Source: Ruegeria sp. THAF33
GTDB lineage: Bacteria > Pseudomonadota > Alphaproteobacteria > Rhodobacterales > Rhodobacteraceae
DNA length: 64,000 bases
Assembly: GCF_009363615.1 (NCBI RefSeq)
Contig: NZ_CP045384.1
Span: forward strand, 2,974,501 to 3,038,500
Direction: 5' to 3'
Shown here: piece by piece, positions 11,794 through 21,552 of the stretch
How positions within the stretch are numbered: position 1 is the first letter of the stretch
How the letters are laid out: the number at the start of each line of letters is the position of its first letter
Position numbers and translations under genes: made by a program
The notes under the pieces: generated by a model
What the model was told of the DNA's origin: nothing
Seen by the model: the letters and a program-made list of their open reading frames with translations, nothing else
Databases searched by the model: none

Positions 11794-12458
11794 CCGCACC
11801 CGAGTACATCTTCGAGGCCAGTTCCAAGCCATCCCTGCCGTGGCACGAGGTTCCCCTGATCCGGGCGACGGACAGCACGGTCAGGGGGTACGGCTGTTTG
11901 GTCGACGACCCCGAGACCTTTGAAATCGAGATCGTACGCTGGCCGCAGCAGGGCTGGCGACCGATTGACGACGGCACGGGTGACGAAGGCGGCTGGGTTG
12001 AAGGCACGTTCAAATGCGATTGGCAGGGTGACGTGCTTTACGGTGAGAACGAGGCGGTCAAAGGCCATTACGTGCTGGGTTGGTCCGCCGACCCTCAGCA
12101 GGCGCAAACCGACCGACAAACGGCCCCGCGGAATCAGGTGTTGCTGTGGCATATGAACTATCACCCCGATGGCGGTCAGATGTTCTGGCCGCTGGACAAC
12201 AAGCCCTTCATCGTGCCTACTGCCCTGCCCGGCGACGACCTGACCCCTGAGAAAGTGGTGGCATTCTGGTGCGACGGGTCAAAGGGGCTCTATATCCATC
12301 CCGGCATCTGGCACGAGGGGATTTTCCCGGTCGAGGACAACCAGCGTTTTCTGGATCGTCAGGGCCGGGTCCACGCGCGGGTCAGCGCCGATATCGGCAA
12401 AGAGTTCGGCGTTTATCTGGCCTGCCCGCTGCGGGCGGACAAAGTCAGGGATTTGTGA
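11790..12458 (+). CDS. Ureidoglycolate lyase (AllA)-like cupin, third gene of the tmp operon
   Basis: The 222-residue protein resembles the ureidoglycolate lyase family (cupin-type beta barrel), with a conserved LYIHPGIWHEGIFP segment near residue 168 and an acidic VFPVEDNQRF-like edge. It starts inside the tmpB stop (ATGA), so it is translationally coupled to the two oxygenases. No other allantoin-pathway gene is in the window, which makes a purine-degradation role doubtful. A role in handling a side product or in regulation of betaine release is speculation. Its 3' end overlaps the convergent DUF2306 gene by 14 bases. Confidence 0.7.
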
Positions 12459-13128
12459 CCAACGCCCCCTGATGCCTCGGGCGCCGGTGTGCAATCCAGA
12501 TCTGCAAGGCCAGCAGATAAGGCACAAAGAACGCGAAATTCTGCACCAGATCAAAAGGGCCCGAGAAATCGGGCTCTGACCCCACCCCTCCGGTCAGCAG
12601 ATACCAAAGCGTATAGTGGACGCGGTAAAGCCACGACCCCAACGCCAGCCAGAACAGCCGCAATCCCCATGCCCAATGGCCTGCGCGATCCCCTTCCAAA
12701 GCCCTGCGCGCCACCATCAGCGCAGCCGTGAAAAGACACAGCCCGTACAGAAAAAAGGCGGCAGACATCACCGGCCCACCGATGGTTCCGCGCAGGGGAA
12801 TATAGATCATGCCCGCCAGCCCGGTGATCCAAGCCAGCGCCACCAGACAGGCTCCCATCATACGGTGAAATCGATTGTACTTGAGCCGCAGCCCCTTCAA
12901 CAGTTGAAGCGGGACGAGTGCGACCAGAAAAGTTCCTGCCAGAATGTGTACCAACATCGCGGCATTGCCGACATTCTCACCATCAGCGAACAAATAGCTG
13001 CGCCGGGCGGCGTCCTGCGACAGGCCTTTGCCGATCAATCCAACGCCATGCGCAACGAATGGCAACAGTGTCAGGTAAAACACCGCAAGCAAAATGCCGG
13101 TTGCCAGTCCAGAGCGCCGAATCCTCAT
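12445..13128 (-). CDS. DUF2306-type membrane protein
   Basis: The 227-residue protein has about six to seven hydrophobic helices. The segment HILAGTFLVALVPLQLLKGL followed by RFHRMMG is typical of DUF2306, and conserved His residues lie near helix ends. The function of the family is unknown; some members resemble heme-binding membrane proteins, which remains inference. It runs opposite to the tmp operon and overlaps its last gene by 14 bases at the 3' end, so it is unlikely to belong to that pathway. Confidence 0.7.
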   Translation of the reverse strand: MRIRRSGLATGILLAVFYLTLLPFVAHGVGLIGKGLSQDAARRSYLFADGENVGNAAMLVHILAGTFLVALVPLQLLKGLRLKYNRFHRMMGACLVALAWITGLAGMIYIPLRGTIGGPVMSAAFFLYGLCLFTAALMVARRALEGDRAGHWAWGLRLFWLALGSWLYRVHYTLWYLLTGGVGSEPDFSGPFDLVQNFAFFVPYLLALQIWIAHRRPRHQGALVTNP

Positions 13129-13167
13129 GAATCAAAGCTTAGCGTCGGCGACCGCTTCGTCTATGGC

Positions 13168-13977
13168 TCACAGACCCAGCACATCCACCATGTCATATTG
13201 GCCGGGTGCCTTCCCCTGCCCCCACAGTGCCGCCTTCAGCGCGCCACGGGCAAAAATCGCGCGGTCGCTGGCCAGATGGCGCAGGACGATGCGCTCGCCG
13301 GGCGCGGCGAACAGGACGTCATGTTCACCAACGATGTCGCCACCGCGAATGGCGTGGAAGCCAATGTCACCACGCTTGCGCGCACCGGTGATGCCATCCC
13401 GCCCCCGATCGGCCACATCCGACAGTTTGACGCCACGCCCCTCGGCAGCGGCCTCGCCCAACATCAGCGCGGTGCCGGATGGTGCGTCCACCTTGTGATG
13501 GTGATGCCCTTCGATGATTTCGATATCAAAATCCTCATCCAGCGCAGCCGCGACTTTCTTGGTCAGTTGCACCAGCAGGTTGACGCCAAGGCTCATGTTC
13601 CCTGCCCGCACGATGACCGCATGGCGCGAGGCCGGTTCCAGCGCGGCGATCTGCTCATCCGTCATGCCGGTCGTGCCGATCACATGCACGCAACGCGCCT
13701 GCGCGGCCAATGCGGCAAAGTCCAGCGTCGCCTCGGGCGCGGTAAAGTCGATCACCGCCTGTGCCTGCGCAAAAGCTTCCAACGGGTCATCGGTAACTTT
13801 GACGCCCAGCGCCTGGCTACCCATGGCTTCGCCCACATCCTGACCGACCCAGTCATGCCCCGTGCGCTCGACCACGCCGACCAGACGCGCCTGATCACTG
13901 TCGGTTACGGTCTTGATCAGCATCTGCCCCATGCGGCCCGAAGCCCCTGTGATGACGATCCCCGGAATATGGGTCAT
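13168..13977 (-). CDS. dapB: 4-hydroxy-tetrahydrodipicolinate reductase
   Basis: DapB reduces hydroxytetrahydrodipicolinate in the lysine/diaminopimelate pathway. The 269-residue protein has the NAD(P)H loop GASGRMG at 11-17. The catalytic stretch [14 protein letters not shown] carries the His158-161 run and Lys162. The substrate-binding segment GTTGMT lies near residue 101. I took the ATG at 13977, with AAGGGAA about 8 bases upstream; a longer frame adds 10 residues without family support. It is divergent from the rbfA operon. Confidence 0.97.
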   Translation of the reverse strand: MTHIPGIVITGASGRMGQMLIKTVTDSDQARLVGVVERTGHDWVGQDVGEAMGSQALGVKVTDDPLEAFAQAQAVIDFTAPEATLDFAALAAQARCVHVIGTTGMTDEQIAALEPASRHAVIVRAGNMSLGVNLLVQLTKKVAAALDEDFDIEIIEGHHHHKVDAPSGTALMLGEAAAEGRGVKLSDVADRGRDGITGARKRGDIGFHAIRGGDIVGEHDVLFAAPGERIVLRHLASDRAIFARGALKAALWGQGKAPGQYDMVDVLGL

Positions 13978-14068
13978 GGCGGTATTCCCTTGCTGCAAAC
14001 TGCTCAAAGCCTCCTACCCCGTTCGCGCCCGCTTGGCAAAGCCCCGGTTTGCGCTTAGATCGGGGATT

Positions 14069-14464
14069 ATGGCAAAGAACAAATTCCACGATGGCCCCGG
14101 CCCGTCCCAACGACAGCTGCGCGTCGGCGAACTGATCCGCCGCACCCTGTCCGAGGTTCTGGCGCGCGGAGATGTCCACGACCCCGACCTGAACCGCATG
14201 TCGATCACCGTAGGTGAGGTGCGCACCTCGCCCGATCTGAAAATCGCCACCGCCTATGTGCTGCCCTTGGGCGGCAAAGGGCAGGAGGACGTGATCGATC
14301 TGCTCGCCCGCAACAAGAGTGAACTGCGGCGCATGGTCGGCAAAAAGGTCGGCCTGAAATTCTCGCCCGATCTTCGGTTCCGTCTTGATGACACGTTTGA
14401 CCGTCTGGACGACACCCGCCGCATGTTCGAACAGGACGCGGTACGCCGCGATCTGGACGAGTGA
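14069..14464 (+). CDS. rbfA: 30S ribosome-binding factor A
   Basis: RbfA assists late 16S rRNA maturation and cold adaptation. The 131-residue protein has the KH-like core with the conserved [19 protein letters not shown] start and the [16 protein letters not shown] strand. It ends with the [17 protein letters not shown] helix. It overlaps the following NAGPA-type gene by 4 bases (GTGA) and truB follows, keeping the common rbfA-truB-rpsO order of ribosome genes with extra genes inserted. Confidence 0.95.
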   Translation: MAKNKFHDGPGPSQRQLRVGELIRRTLSEVLARGDVHDPDLNRMSITVGEVRTSPDLKIATAYVLPLGGKGQEDVIDLLARNKSELRRMVGKKVGLKFSPDLRFRLDDTFDRLDDTRRMFEQDAVRRDLDE

Positions 14465-15198
14465 TCCGGGCATTCGTCACATTGGGCGCGGTTGTCTGGG
14501 CCGCGCAAGCCTCTGCGGTCACTTGCGAAAAGCTGACCCATGACGACAAGCGCTATACCGTCTGCGAAGTCGATGCGGCAAACGAAGACCTGCGCCTGTT
14601 TCTCAACGACGAAAACGGGGATCTGCTGGGGCATTTCTCGTCGGTGAACGAGGCGCTGGCCCCCGGCGGCAAGCGTCTGGCCTTTGCCATGAACGCGGGC
14701 ATGTACCATGACGACCGGTCGCCCGTCGGCCATTATGTCGAGAACGGCAAAGAGGTCATGCGGGTGATCTCCAACCCCGGCCCCGGCAATTTCGGCCTGC
14801 TGCCCAACGGCGTGTTCTGCATCCGCGAGGGCCGCGCTGACGTGTTCGAGACGCTGGATTTCATCGACCGGGCCCCCGACTGCCGGTTCGCCAGCCAATC
14901 CGGCCCGATGCTGGTGATCGATGGTGAACTGCACCCCCGGTTCCTGCCCGATTCGACCTCGCTCTATGTGCGCAACGGGGTGGGCACCAGCGCCGATGGC
15001 ACCCGTGCGGTGTTTGCGATTTCCGAAGATTACGTCACTTTCCACGAATTCGGCCGTCTGTTCCGGGACGTGCTGGAAACTCCGAATGCGCTGTTCTTAG
15101 ATGGCAATATCTCTCGCATGTATGACCGCGCGAGCAATCGGTCCGATGTCGGGTTTTCGCTGGGGCCGATCGTGGGTGTGGTCGAAGACGCACCTTGA
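14461..15198 (+). CDS. Phosphodiester glycosidase-family (NAGPA / DUF2233) protein
   Basis: The 245-residue protein has an apparent signal peptide (about 1-19, ending AQASA). It carries the hallmark [11 protein letters not shown] motif near residue 76 and the [12 protein letters not shown] motif near residue 215, both typical of the NAGPA (uncovering-enzyme) fold. Family members hydrolyse sugar phosphodiesters; bacterial substrates are largely unknown. It begins with GTG overlapping the rbfA stop, so it is translationally coupled. Placement between rbfA and truB is seen in this lineage and need not imply shared function. Confidence 0.85.
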   Translation: MIRAFVTLGAVVWAAQASAVTCEKLTHDDKRYTVCEVDAANEDLRLFLNDENGDLLGHFSSVNEALAPGGKRLAFAMNAGMYHDDRSPVGHYVENGKEVMRVISNPGPGNFGLLPNGVFCIREGRADVFETLDFIDRAPDCRFASQSGPMLVIDGELHPRFLPDSTSLYVRNGVGTSADGTRAVFAISEDYVTFHEFGRLFRDVLETPNALFLDGNISRMYDRASNRSDVGFSLGPIVGVVEDAP

Positions 15199-15258
15199 AA
15201 TTGACAGGGCGATGGCGATCCGCTAGGTCGCGCGCCTCAGCAAGGTTGAAGGTGCTAC

Positions 15259-16164
15259 ATGGGACGCAAACGCAAGGGTCGCGACATTTCCGGCTGGCTG
15301 GTGGTGGACAAACCCGCGGGCATGACGTCGACCGCTGTGGTCAACAAGGTGCGCTGGGCGATGGATGCCAAAAAGGCGGGCCATGCGGGCACGCTTGACC
15401 CCGAAGCGACCGGCGTTCTGGCCGTGGCTCTGGGTGAGGCGACCAAAACCGTTCCCTACATCACGGATGCTTTGAAAGCCTACACCTTCACTGTCCGTCT
15501 GGGCCAGGCCACCAACACTGACGATGCCGAGGGCGAAGTGATTGCCGAAAGCGATGCCCGCCCGTCAGACGAAGACATCAAGCGGGCGTTGACCCCGTTT
15601 CTGGGCGACATCATGCAGGTTCCGCCCAAGTTTTCCGCCGTGAAAATCGACGGCCAGCGCGCCTATAAACTGGCCCGCGACGGCGAAGACGTGGAACTGA
15701 CAGCCCGGCCTCTTTGGGTCGAGGAACTGATCCTTGTCGACCGCCCCGACCCGGATCACGTGGTGTTGGAGATGACCTGCGGCAAGGGCGGTTATGTCCG
15801 CTCGATCGCCCGCGATCTGGGTGAAGCGCTGGGATGCCACGGCCACGTCCGGGAACTGCGCCGGATCTGGTCCGGACCGTTCGAGGCCGAAGACGGGTTG
15901 AGCATCGAACAGATCGACGAAATGGCAAAGACCACGGCGCTGGACGACTATCTGCACCCGCTGGAAGCCGGCCTGTCCGACCTGCCAGAGCTCAAATGCA
16001 CCCCCGAAGGCGCAACCCGCCTGCGCAACGGCAACCCGGGCATGGTGTTGGCCGCGGATGTTGAATACGGCGACGAGGCATGGGCCTCGCTGGATGGCAA
16101 GGCCGTGGCCGTGGGGGTTTACAAATCGGGCGAATTGCATCCCAGCCGGGTGTTCGCCGCCTGA
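15259..16164 (+). CDS. truB: tRNA pseudouridine(55) synthase
   Basis: TruB makes pseudouridine-55 in the T-loop of tRNA. The 301-residue protein has the family start [14 protein letters not shown] and the catalytic Asp48 in [14 protein letters not shown]. It also has the [19 protein letters not shown] block and a C-terminal PUA-like extension. It lies downstream of rbfA and upstream of rpsO, which is the usual neighbourhood. Confidence 0.97.
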   Translation: MGRKRKGRDISGWLVVDKPAGMTSTAVVNKVRWAMDAKKAGHAGTLDPEATGVLAVALGEATKTVPYITDALKAYTFTVRLGQATNTDDAEGEVIAESDARPSDEDIKRALTPFLGDIMQVPPKFSAVKIDGQRAYKLARDGEDVELTARPLWVEELILVDRPDPDHVVLEMTCGKGGYVRSIARDLGEALGCHGHVRELRRIWSGPFEAEDGLSIEQIDEMAKTTALDDYLHPLEAGLSDLPELKCTPEGATRLRNGNPGMVLAADVEYGDEAWASLDGKAVAVGVYKSGELHPSRVFAA

Positions 16165-16185
16165 ACCGCGTGTTAGGCGAAAGGC

Positions 16186-16689
16186 ATGATCACCCGAACG
16201 CACACCAAGGGCGATGCGCCCTCGACCGCCATCTACTCCGACTGCGAGAAATACCGTTATAGCCTGACCCGCGTGTGGGACCCGGCAGGGCGCAAGGCGC
16301 TGTTTGTCATGTTGAACCCGTCAACCGCGACCGAAGTGCAGAACGACCCGACGGTTGAACGCTGCGAACGTCGTGCCCGGGCGCTGGGGTTCGGCGCGTT
16401 TCAGGTGACCAACATCTTTGCCTGGCGCGACACCGATCCGCGCAAGATGCGTGCCGCTGCCGATCCGGTAGGCCCGGAAAATGACGCCGCCATTCTTGAA
16501 GGTGTTCGGTGGGCCGATCAGGTCATCGCCGCCTGGGGCACCCATGGTGCGCATCTGGACCGGGGCCCGGCGGTGGAGACCCTGTTGCGCAACACCGGCC
16601 AGCCGCTGTTCCATCTGGGCTTGACCAAAGACGGCCACCCCAAGCACCCGCTTTATGTCGCCTACAGCCAACAGCCCGAGCAATGGTGA
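16186..16689 (+). CDS. DUF1643 protein
   Basis: This 167-residue protein matches the DUF1643 family: YRYSLTRVWD near the start, FVMLNPSTATEVQNDPTVERC at about 43-63, and the FQVTNIFAWRDTDP segment. A VIAAWGTHG strand and a HPKHPLYV C-terminal motif follow. No signal peptide or membrane segment is visible. The family has no established function. It lies 21 bp after truB on the same strand and is probably co-transcribed with it. Confidence 0.8.
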   Translation: MITRTHTKGDAPSTAIYSDCEKYRYSLTRVWDPAGRKALFVMLNPSTATEVQNDPTVERCERRARALGFGAFQVTNIFAWRDTDPRKMRAAADPVGPENDAAILEGVRWADQVIAAWGTHGAHLDRGPAVETLLRNTGQPLFHLGLTKDGHPKHPLYVAYSQQPEQW

Positions 16690-16783
16690 TAAAGTATTAA
16701 CCATTTCAATAACTTGACTTTGACCCGATCGCCAATTGCATGGGATGTTCACCCTCGGAGCATTCTGCGATCGGAGAGGTGTC

Positions 16784-17797
16784 ATGTTTCTGGCCGGATT
16801 GATCGGACTCGCCGCCATCGGCGGTGCCGCATACGCGATGAGCGACATGCTGATCGAAGACGAGGACGTTTCAGAGGACGGGCCCAACGAGGACCCGGAA
16901 ACGGAACCCGACACCGGAGAGTTTCTTGATATTGGCGAAAACGTCGAAGACCCGGTAAACCCCGACATCGAAACCCCATCCACTGGCACCGTAATCTCTG
17001 AATTCGAAGGAGATCTCGTGATTGCCGGCAGCGATGGCCCGGACCAGGTCACCGGTCAGGACGGTGTTGACCAGATCAACGGGTTTGGCGGCGACGATAC
17101 CATCGACGGCGGCAAGGGCGATGACGTTCTGCACGGGGGCGAAGGTACGGACACGATTTCGGGCGGTCAGGGTGATGATGTTCTGCACGGAGAGGCGGAT
17201 GACGACTTTCTGTTCGGCAATGAGGGGGACGACGCCCTGTTCGGCCATTTCGGGGACGACACCCTGGATGGCGGCGAAGGCGAAGACGAACTTTATGGCG
17301 GTCAGGGCGACGATACTCTGACGGGCGGGGCCGATGATGACGCGTTGCAGGGCGGGTTCGGAGACGATGCCCTGAACGGTGGCGCAGGTGAAGATACGGT
17401 CTTTGGCGGCGACGGCGATGACTTTGTCTTTGGCCTCGAAGAAGGCGCAGCCGAAAAAGACTTCCTGAATGGGGGCGCCGGTGACGACACCATTGTGGCA
17501 GGCGGCGGGGATGTGGTTAACGGTGGGCAGGGCGCCGATGACATCGTGCTGAGCCCGGGTGACGAAGACGTGACCGTCATGGGATTCCAACCCGGTGAGG
17601 ACAAGTTGCTTGTCACCTGGGAGGATGAGGCTGACCCGGAGATCGAGGTGGAACCCGACGCTGAAAACGCCAACCTAACCCGGGTCATGATCAACGGTCA
17701 GGAAGTGGCGCAGGTATACGGGGCCCAAGGCATGACGGTGGCCGACATACAATTGATCACCGAAGCGCAACTGGCCCAGTACGGGCAGATGGTCTGA
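16784..17797 (+). CDS. RTX-type calcium-binding repeat protein with one N-terminal membrane helix
   Basis: The protein (337 aa) opens with a short hydrophobic helix, [19 protein letters not shown], and an acidic Glu/Asp/Pro linker. About a dozen GGxGxDxUx nonapeptides follow between roughly residues 85 and 235, each able to bind Ca2+ in a beta roll. The C-terminal 100 residues are acidic and include an [12 protein letters not shown] strand often seen in type I-secreted proteins of this group. The start is set by GGAGAGG four bases upstream. No type I secretion genes are adjacent, so the export route is not shown. An extracellular or surface role is inferred. Confidence 0.85.
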   Translation: MFLAGLIGLAAIGGAAYAMSDMLIEDEDVSEDGPNEDPETEPDTGEFLDIGENVEDPVNPDIETPSTGTVISEFEGDLVIAGSDGPDQVTGQDGVDQINGFGGDDTIDGGKGDDVLHGGEGTDTISGGQGDDVLHGEADDDFLFGNEGDDALFGHFGDDTLDGGEGEDELYGGQGDDTLTGGADDDALQGGFGDDALNGGAGEDTVFGGDGDDFVFGLEEGAAEKDFLNGGAGDDTIVAGGGDVVNGGQGADDIVLSPGDEDVTVMGFQPGEDKLLVTWEDEADPEIEVEPDAENANLTRVMINGQEVAQVYGAQGMTVADIQLITEAQLAQYGQMV

Positions 17798-17812
17798 GCC
17801 CGCAAATTCCCT

Positions 17813-17841
17813 TTGCCATTTGGTGAAAATGCGCTTATACG
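17813..17841 (+). promoter_or_regulatory. Candidate sigma-70 promoter of rpsO
   Basis: TTGCCA and TATACG are separated by exactly 17 bases, giving five of six and four of six matches to the consensus. The site sits about 100 bp upstream of the rpsO start and directly after the RTX gene. Confidence 0.5.
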
Positions 17842-17848
17842 CGCCCAT

Positions 17849-17872
17849 CCGCATCGGAATCGGTGCGGTTTT
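17849..17872 (+). other. Hairpin with T run in the rpsO leader
   Basis: A 7-bp stem (CCGCATC with GGTGCGG, one G-T pair) and a 6-nt loop are followed by TTTT. It would lie at the very start of a transcript from the promoter just upstream. It could be the terminator of the RTX gene or an attenuator-like leader element for rpsO. Confidence 0.45.
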
Positions 17873-17940
17873 CTCCATGGGCCTGTGCTGGACGACATCC
17901 CGGCCTGCGCCATCAACTCTAACCTTTGAAGGAGACCCCG

Positions 17941-18210
17941 ATGTCGATCACTGCTGAAGAAAAAGCACGCGTCATGAAAGAATTCGCAACCAAAGAGGGC
18001 GACACCGGTTCGCCTGAAGTACAGGTTGCCATCCTGACCTCGCGCATCACCACTTTGACCGAGCACTTCAAGACCCACAAGAAAGACAACCACGGTCGTC
18101 GCGGTCTGCTGAAGATGGTTGCCCAGCGCCGCAAGCTGCTGGACTACCTGAAAGGCAAAGAAGAAGCACGTTACCAGGACCTGATCAAAAAGCTGGGCAT
18201 CCGCCGCTAA
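17941..18210 (+). CDS. rpsO: 30S ribosomal protein S15
   Basis: S15 binds the central domain of 16S rRNA early in 30S assembly. The 89-residue protein is full length and shows the family signature [39 protein letters not shown] and the LIKKLGIRR end. GGAG lies 6 bases upstream of the ATG. It is followed by a strong terminator, and pnp, its usual neighbour, is displaced about 3.3 kb downstream. Confidence 0.98.
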   Translation: MSITAEEKARVMKEFATKEGDTGSPEVQVAILTSRITTLTEHFKTHKKDNHGRRGLLKMVAQRRKLLDYLKGKEEARYQDLIKKLGIRR

Positions 18211-18253
18211 GCGCTTTTTTGCAAATGACCTGAAACCGGGTTTTCCGGTTCAA

Positions 18254-18277
18254 CGCCCGCCAACCGGCGGGCGTTTT
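18254..18277 (+). terminator. Rho-independent terminator after rpsO
   Basis: A perfect 8-bp GC-rich stem, CGCCCGCC and GGCGGGCG, with loop AACC is followed by TTTT. It lies 44 bp after the rpsO stop. Confidence 0.85.
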
Positions 18278-18373
18278 CCGTTGGATCCGCCACAAGCGAT
18301 ACATCCCCCTTATCTTGCCAGAGCAGCTGAGCATTCCGTGGCCGTCAGGGAATGTCCGTTGCGGCACTTGGTT

Positions 18374-19126
18374 TTAGGCTTTCTGCGTGTTTTCCCAGCG
18401 CGTGGCATAGTCACTTTGCGACACACTTGCACTTGTCTTGGTGCCGGCAACAGGTTTTCGAACCACATAATCCAGAAGAACAGGCAATCCCGGACCAAAA
18501 GTTCCCAGCGGCCGCGGACGTTTCTTTGTCTTGTTGGGATCCGTCATCTTCACCACGTCACGGGCGGCATATGGCCTCAATGGCTGCCACACGCATTTCA
18601 GAGCCTCATAGTTCATGGCGTTGACCCAAAAGCCGTACACGATCTCTGGGCAAATCTGATAGAAGCCGTGATTGATCCAGTTGTTCGATGGCGAATGTGC
18701 GATAAACACACCCCCGGGCTTCAGCATCTTGTCGATGTTTCTGTAGGCCGTCGGCAAGTCGAACACGTGCTCGCATGTTCCACCGTCATAGACAACGTCA
18801 AACCGACCAACCAGATTTTCAGGCAAGTCCCCCGCGAGATCCTGAACGATGCTCGCACCTTCGAAATCCGAAAAATCCAGCGAATCCACTTCCGAGAACC
18901 CAAGTTTCCGAAAGAACGTTTCCGAATATCCATCATCCGGGTTGCAAAGGTCAGCTTCGGCCACTCCAGGCAGGTATTTCTGCAAGGTTTCCCTGAACAA
19001 TGCGGCGGACGCAGACCGGCGCGCACCAATCCAATCCTGCCGCCCAAGCATCAGAAAGCTACCTGACAGGTCATTGGATTTGACATCTTCGATCAGTCGC
19101 GCAGCCAGGACATCAACAATTGACAC
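18374..19126 (-). CDS. Class I SAM-dependent methyltransferase, substrate unknown
   Basis: The 250-residue protein has a methyltransferase core: FLMLGRQDW in place of the usual glycine-rich loop, SEVDSLDFSDFEGA as the acidic ribose-binding strand, and FDVVYDGGTCEHVFD near residue 110. The KPGGVFIAHSPSNNW segment follows motif IV. The family match is good but no substrate can be assigned. It starts at GTG with GGAGG five bases upstream; an overlapping ATG is out of frame and closes after six codons. It stands alone between rpsO and the BCCT gene and looks somewhat less GC-biased than its neighbours, so it may be an acquired gene. Confidence 0.75.
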   Translation of the reverse strand: MSIVDVLAARLIEDVKSNDLSGSFLMLGRQDWIGARRSASAALFRETLQKYLPGVAEADLCNPDDGYSETFFRKLGFSEVDSLDFSDFEGASIVQDLAGDLPENLVGRFDVVYDGGTCEHVFDLPTAYRNIDKMLKPGGVFIAHSPSNNWINHGFYQICPEIVYGFWVNAMNYEALKCVWQPLRPYAARDVVKMTDPNKTKKRPRPLGTFGPGLPVLLDYVVRKPVAGTKTSASVSQSDYATRWENTQKA

Positions 19127-19421
19127 TCATTCCTCCGAAGGGTGGTCCAAAGCGGTTTTCTTCGCGTGAACGTCCTATTCTGAGGATTCAATGTCAACGC
19201 AATAGCAATATTCCGGAACATGCGGCAAAGCGGGCAAGTTTCCCGGTCAACGCAAAGTTGGCGGCTTCCCTGCTTTGCTGACATCCTGCGCCCGGGTGTT
19301 CGGCATCCGGCATCAAACGCAGCGCCCGGCCCTTGCGGTTTTCTTCGCGCTGGCGGGTGTATGACTCCGGTCCAGACACCGCGCAGATCAATTCACCATA
19401 CGCAGGCTCCACAAAACCGAA
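19127..19421. other. Intergenic stretch, no confident gene
   Basis: About 295 bp between the methyltransferase and the BCCT terminator. No frame here has a start, ribosome site and coding-like composition together. A 15-bp direct repeat, GCGGTTTTCTTCGCG, occurs at 19152 and again at 19335, which hints at a duplication or decayed sequence. Confidence 0.5.
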
Positions 19422-19445
19422 GACGCCCACCAATCGGCGGGCGTC
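19412..19445 (-). terminator. Terminator of the BCCT transporter gene
   Basis: On the minus strand a 10-bp stem (GACGCCCGCC with GGTGGGCGTC, one G-T pair, loop GATT) is followed by TTCGGTTTT. It lies 24 bp after the BCCT stop codon. Confidence 0.75.
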
Positions 19446-19468
19446 TCGTTGATGGAAAATCTTCGGCT

Positions 19469-21070
19469 CTACATTTTCGCCTTTTCTGATTTCAAGGCCA
19501 GCCACAGGCAGTAGCACATTATCAGAACCACAAGCGTAAAGGGGATGCCGGTTGAAACCGCCGCGCCCTGCAATGCGGAAAGACCGCCTCCCAACAGCAA
19601 TGCGATGGCAACCAGGCCTTCCAAAGTGCACCAGAACACGCGCTGAACCACGGGTGCGTCCATCTTGCCGCCTGCGGTGATCGTGTCGATCACCAAAGAT
19701 CCGGAATCAGACGAAGTGACGAAGAAGATCACGATCAGGACTAAGGCGATCGGGGCTACGATGCCGTACAGCGGCAGCTCCTTCAGGAAACCGAACAGCG
19801 CTCCCTCGGGGGCGTAGCTGTCGATCACGGTCGCGCGCACACCTTCTGCTCCGCCTGCGTTCAACATGTCGATGGCTGCGCCACCGAAGGTCGACATCCA
19901 CAGGGCACAGACGGCTGTTGGCGCCAGCAGCGCACAGATTACGAACTCGCGCACCGTACGGCCCTTTGAAATGCGGGCAATGAACATGCCAACAAACGGT
20001 GACCATGCAATCCACCACGCCCAGTAGAAGGTCGTCCAACCGTGGAAATAGCTAGTGTCTTCTCGTCCGAACGGATTCGACAGCGCGGGCAGGTGCAGCA
20101 CGTAATCAGTCATCACGTTGAAATACCGCGCGATGGCGGTGCCAATGCCCGTTACAGCGATGACGAAAAGGAACAGCCCCACGGCCATGATCATATTGAT
20201 CTCACTCAGCCGTTTGACGCCCGCATCCATGCCCAGCAAAACCGAGCCCAGCGCGATCAACGTAATGCCAATGATTAGCAGAACCACGACGGTGGGGCTG
20301 GGTTCGATGCCAAAAACCTCGTAAAGGCCAGCGGCAACCTGCTGAGCACCCAGACCGAGCGATGTGGTCAATCCGAACAACGTGGCAAAAACCGCCAACG
20401 TGTCGATGATATGGCCCCACCAGCCCCAGACCCGTTCACCCAGAATTGGATAGAAGGCCGAACGCAAAGTCAGGGGCAGGTTCAGATTGTAGCTGAAAAT
20501 CGCCAGGCTCAGGCCGACTGCGGCGTAAACCGCCCAGCCTTCCAGCCCCCAATGGTGAATGGTTCCAACAACGCCGATATACTCATTGCCCGGAACAGCG
20601 ATATCGATACCCAGTGGGCGCGCATTACCGTCTTCGGCAAAGTTGTAGTAGACCGGCTCCATCACACCGAAAAACAAAAGACCGATACCAATACCGGCGG
20701 CGAACATCATCGCAATCCATCCGGCGTAGGAATAATCAGGCTTGGCGTCCTTGCCGCCGATCCGCACACTGCCGACGGGCAGGATGATCAGAACGAGGCA
20801 AAACAGGGTGATTGCATCTACCGAAAGGACCAGAAACCAATCGAACGTGCTGGTCAGCCAAGGCCGGAGCCAGCCGAAAAACGTAGCTGCGGCCTCTTGG
20901 TTGGCCAATGCGATCAGAACGAACGCAAAGATCATGATACTCGAGATCAGAAAGACCGGGTTGTGAATGTCCAAGCCAAACGGCCGGACGTTATCCTGCC
21001 CCAGTTCATATTCCGTTTCGAAGTCGTAAATCCGGGGGTCCGGATCCAGCATCTTCTTTGTTTGTGCCAT
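19469..21070 (-). CDS. BCCT-family betaine/carnitine/choline-type transporter
   Basis: The 533-residue protein has about 12 membrane helices and the BCCT hallmarks. These are the glycine-rich AAGIGIGLLFFGVMEP segment near residue 125, HHWGLEGWAVYA, and the tryptophan-rich block WTTFYWAWWIAWSPFVGMF near residue 345. These transporters import glycine betaine, choline, carnitine or DMSP with Na+ or H+. Substrate choice cannot be read from sequence alone. The start at 21070 has AAGGG about 8 bases upstream; the longer frame is unsupported. Its presence is consistent with the betaine-forming tmpAB and betB genes elsewhere in the window. Confidence 0.93.
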   Translation of the reverse strand: MAQTKKMLDPDPRIYDFETEYELGQDNVRPFGLDIHNPVFLISSIMIFAFVLIALANQEAAATFFGWLRPWLTSTFDWFLVLSVDAITLFCLVLIILPVGSVRIGGKDAKPDYSYAGWIAMMFAAGIGIGLLFFGVMEPVYYNFAEDGNARPLGIDIAVPGNEYIGVVGTIHHWGLEGWAVYAAVGLSLAIFSYNLNLPLTLRSAFYPILGERVWGWWGHIIDTLAVFATLFGLTTSLGLGAQQVAAGLYEVFGIEPSPTVVVLLIIGITLIALGSVLLGMDAGVKRLSEINMIMAVGLFLFVIAVTGIGTAIARYFNVMTDYVLHLPALSNPFGREDTSYFHGWTTFYWAWWIAWSPFVGMFIARISKGRTVREFVICALLAPTAVCALWMSTFGGAAIDMLNAGGAEGVRATVIDSYAPEGALFGFLKELPLYGIVAPIALVLIVIFFVTSSDSGSLVIDTITAGGKMDAPVVQRVFWCTLEGLVAIALLLGGGLSALQGAAVSTGIPFTLVVLIMCYCLWLALKSEKAKM

Positions 21071-21552
21071 TCGATTGCCCTTCTGTTCGCTGTCTGCAAA
21101 CGCCAAGGTATTCGGTCGGCGGACGGGAATGAGTTAGTTAACCCCCTTGGCGCGTTTCCGTCATTTCGACCGCAGGCTTAGTGATAAGAGCTTATACTGC
21201 CTTCATATTTTTACAAAATGCATTCGATTGCGGATATGTTAGCGCTACATGCTGTTCCGGGTTCCCGTAACCCCGGACCTGAAGAACCAACAGCGACTTG
21301 ATAAATTGATCGTTGTTCGGGCTTGAATCTTTTGCGCCCGGTGGCAGCACAAGCCAGTCCCGGCATGAAACGGCCATCCGATGCAGTTTCGCTTTCCTTC
21401 CAACGCATTCTCATGTATGCGCGCGGTATCTGAGACGTTGTGCCCTGACCCCGGCACTCGAATGGAAGATAAATTGGGGTCGGCGGCAATGGGGCCGCCA
21501 CGCAAAACGGGAGACCCGCAGGGGCGGGAGTGCTCCCATCTAGGATACGCAT
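21071..21552. other. Divergent BCCT / pnp intergenic region with leader hairpins
   Basis: This 482-bp stretch holds no gene I can support. It contains short inverted repeats: TCCGGG/CCCGGA at 21256-21277, GGCGG/CCGCC at 21482-21499, and GGGAG/CTCCC at 21526-21536. The last two would lie in the pnp mRNA leader, where PNPase is known to control its own mRNA in enterobacteria. A similar control here is only a suggestion. Confidence 0.45.
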
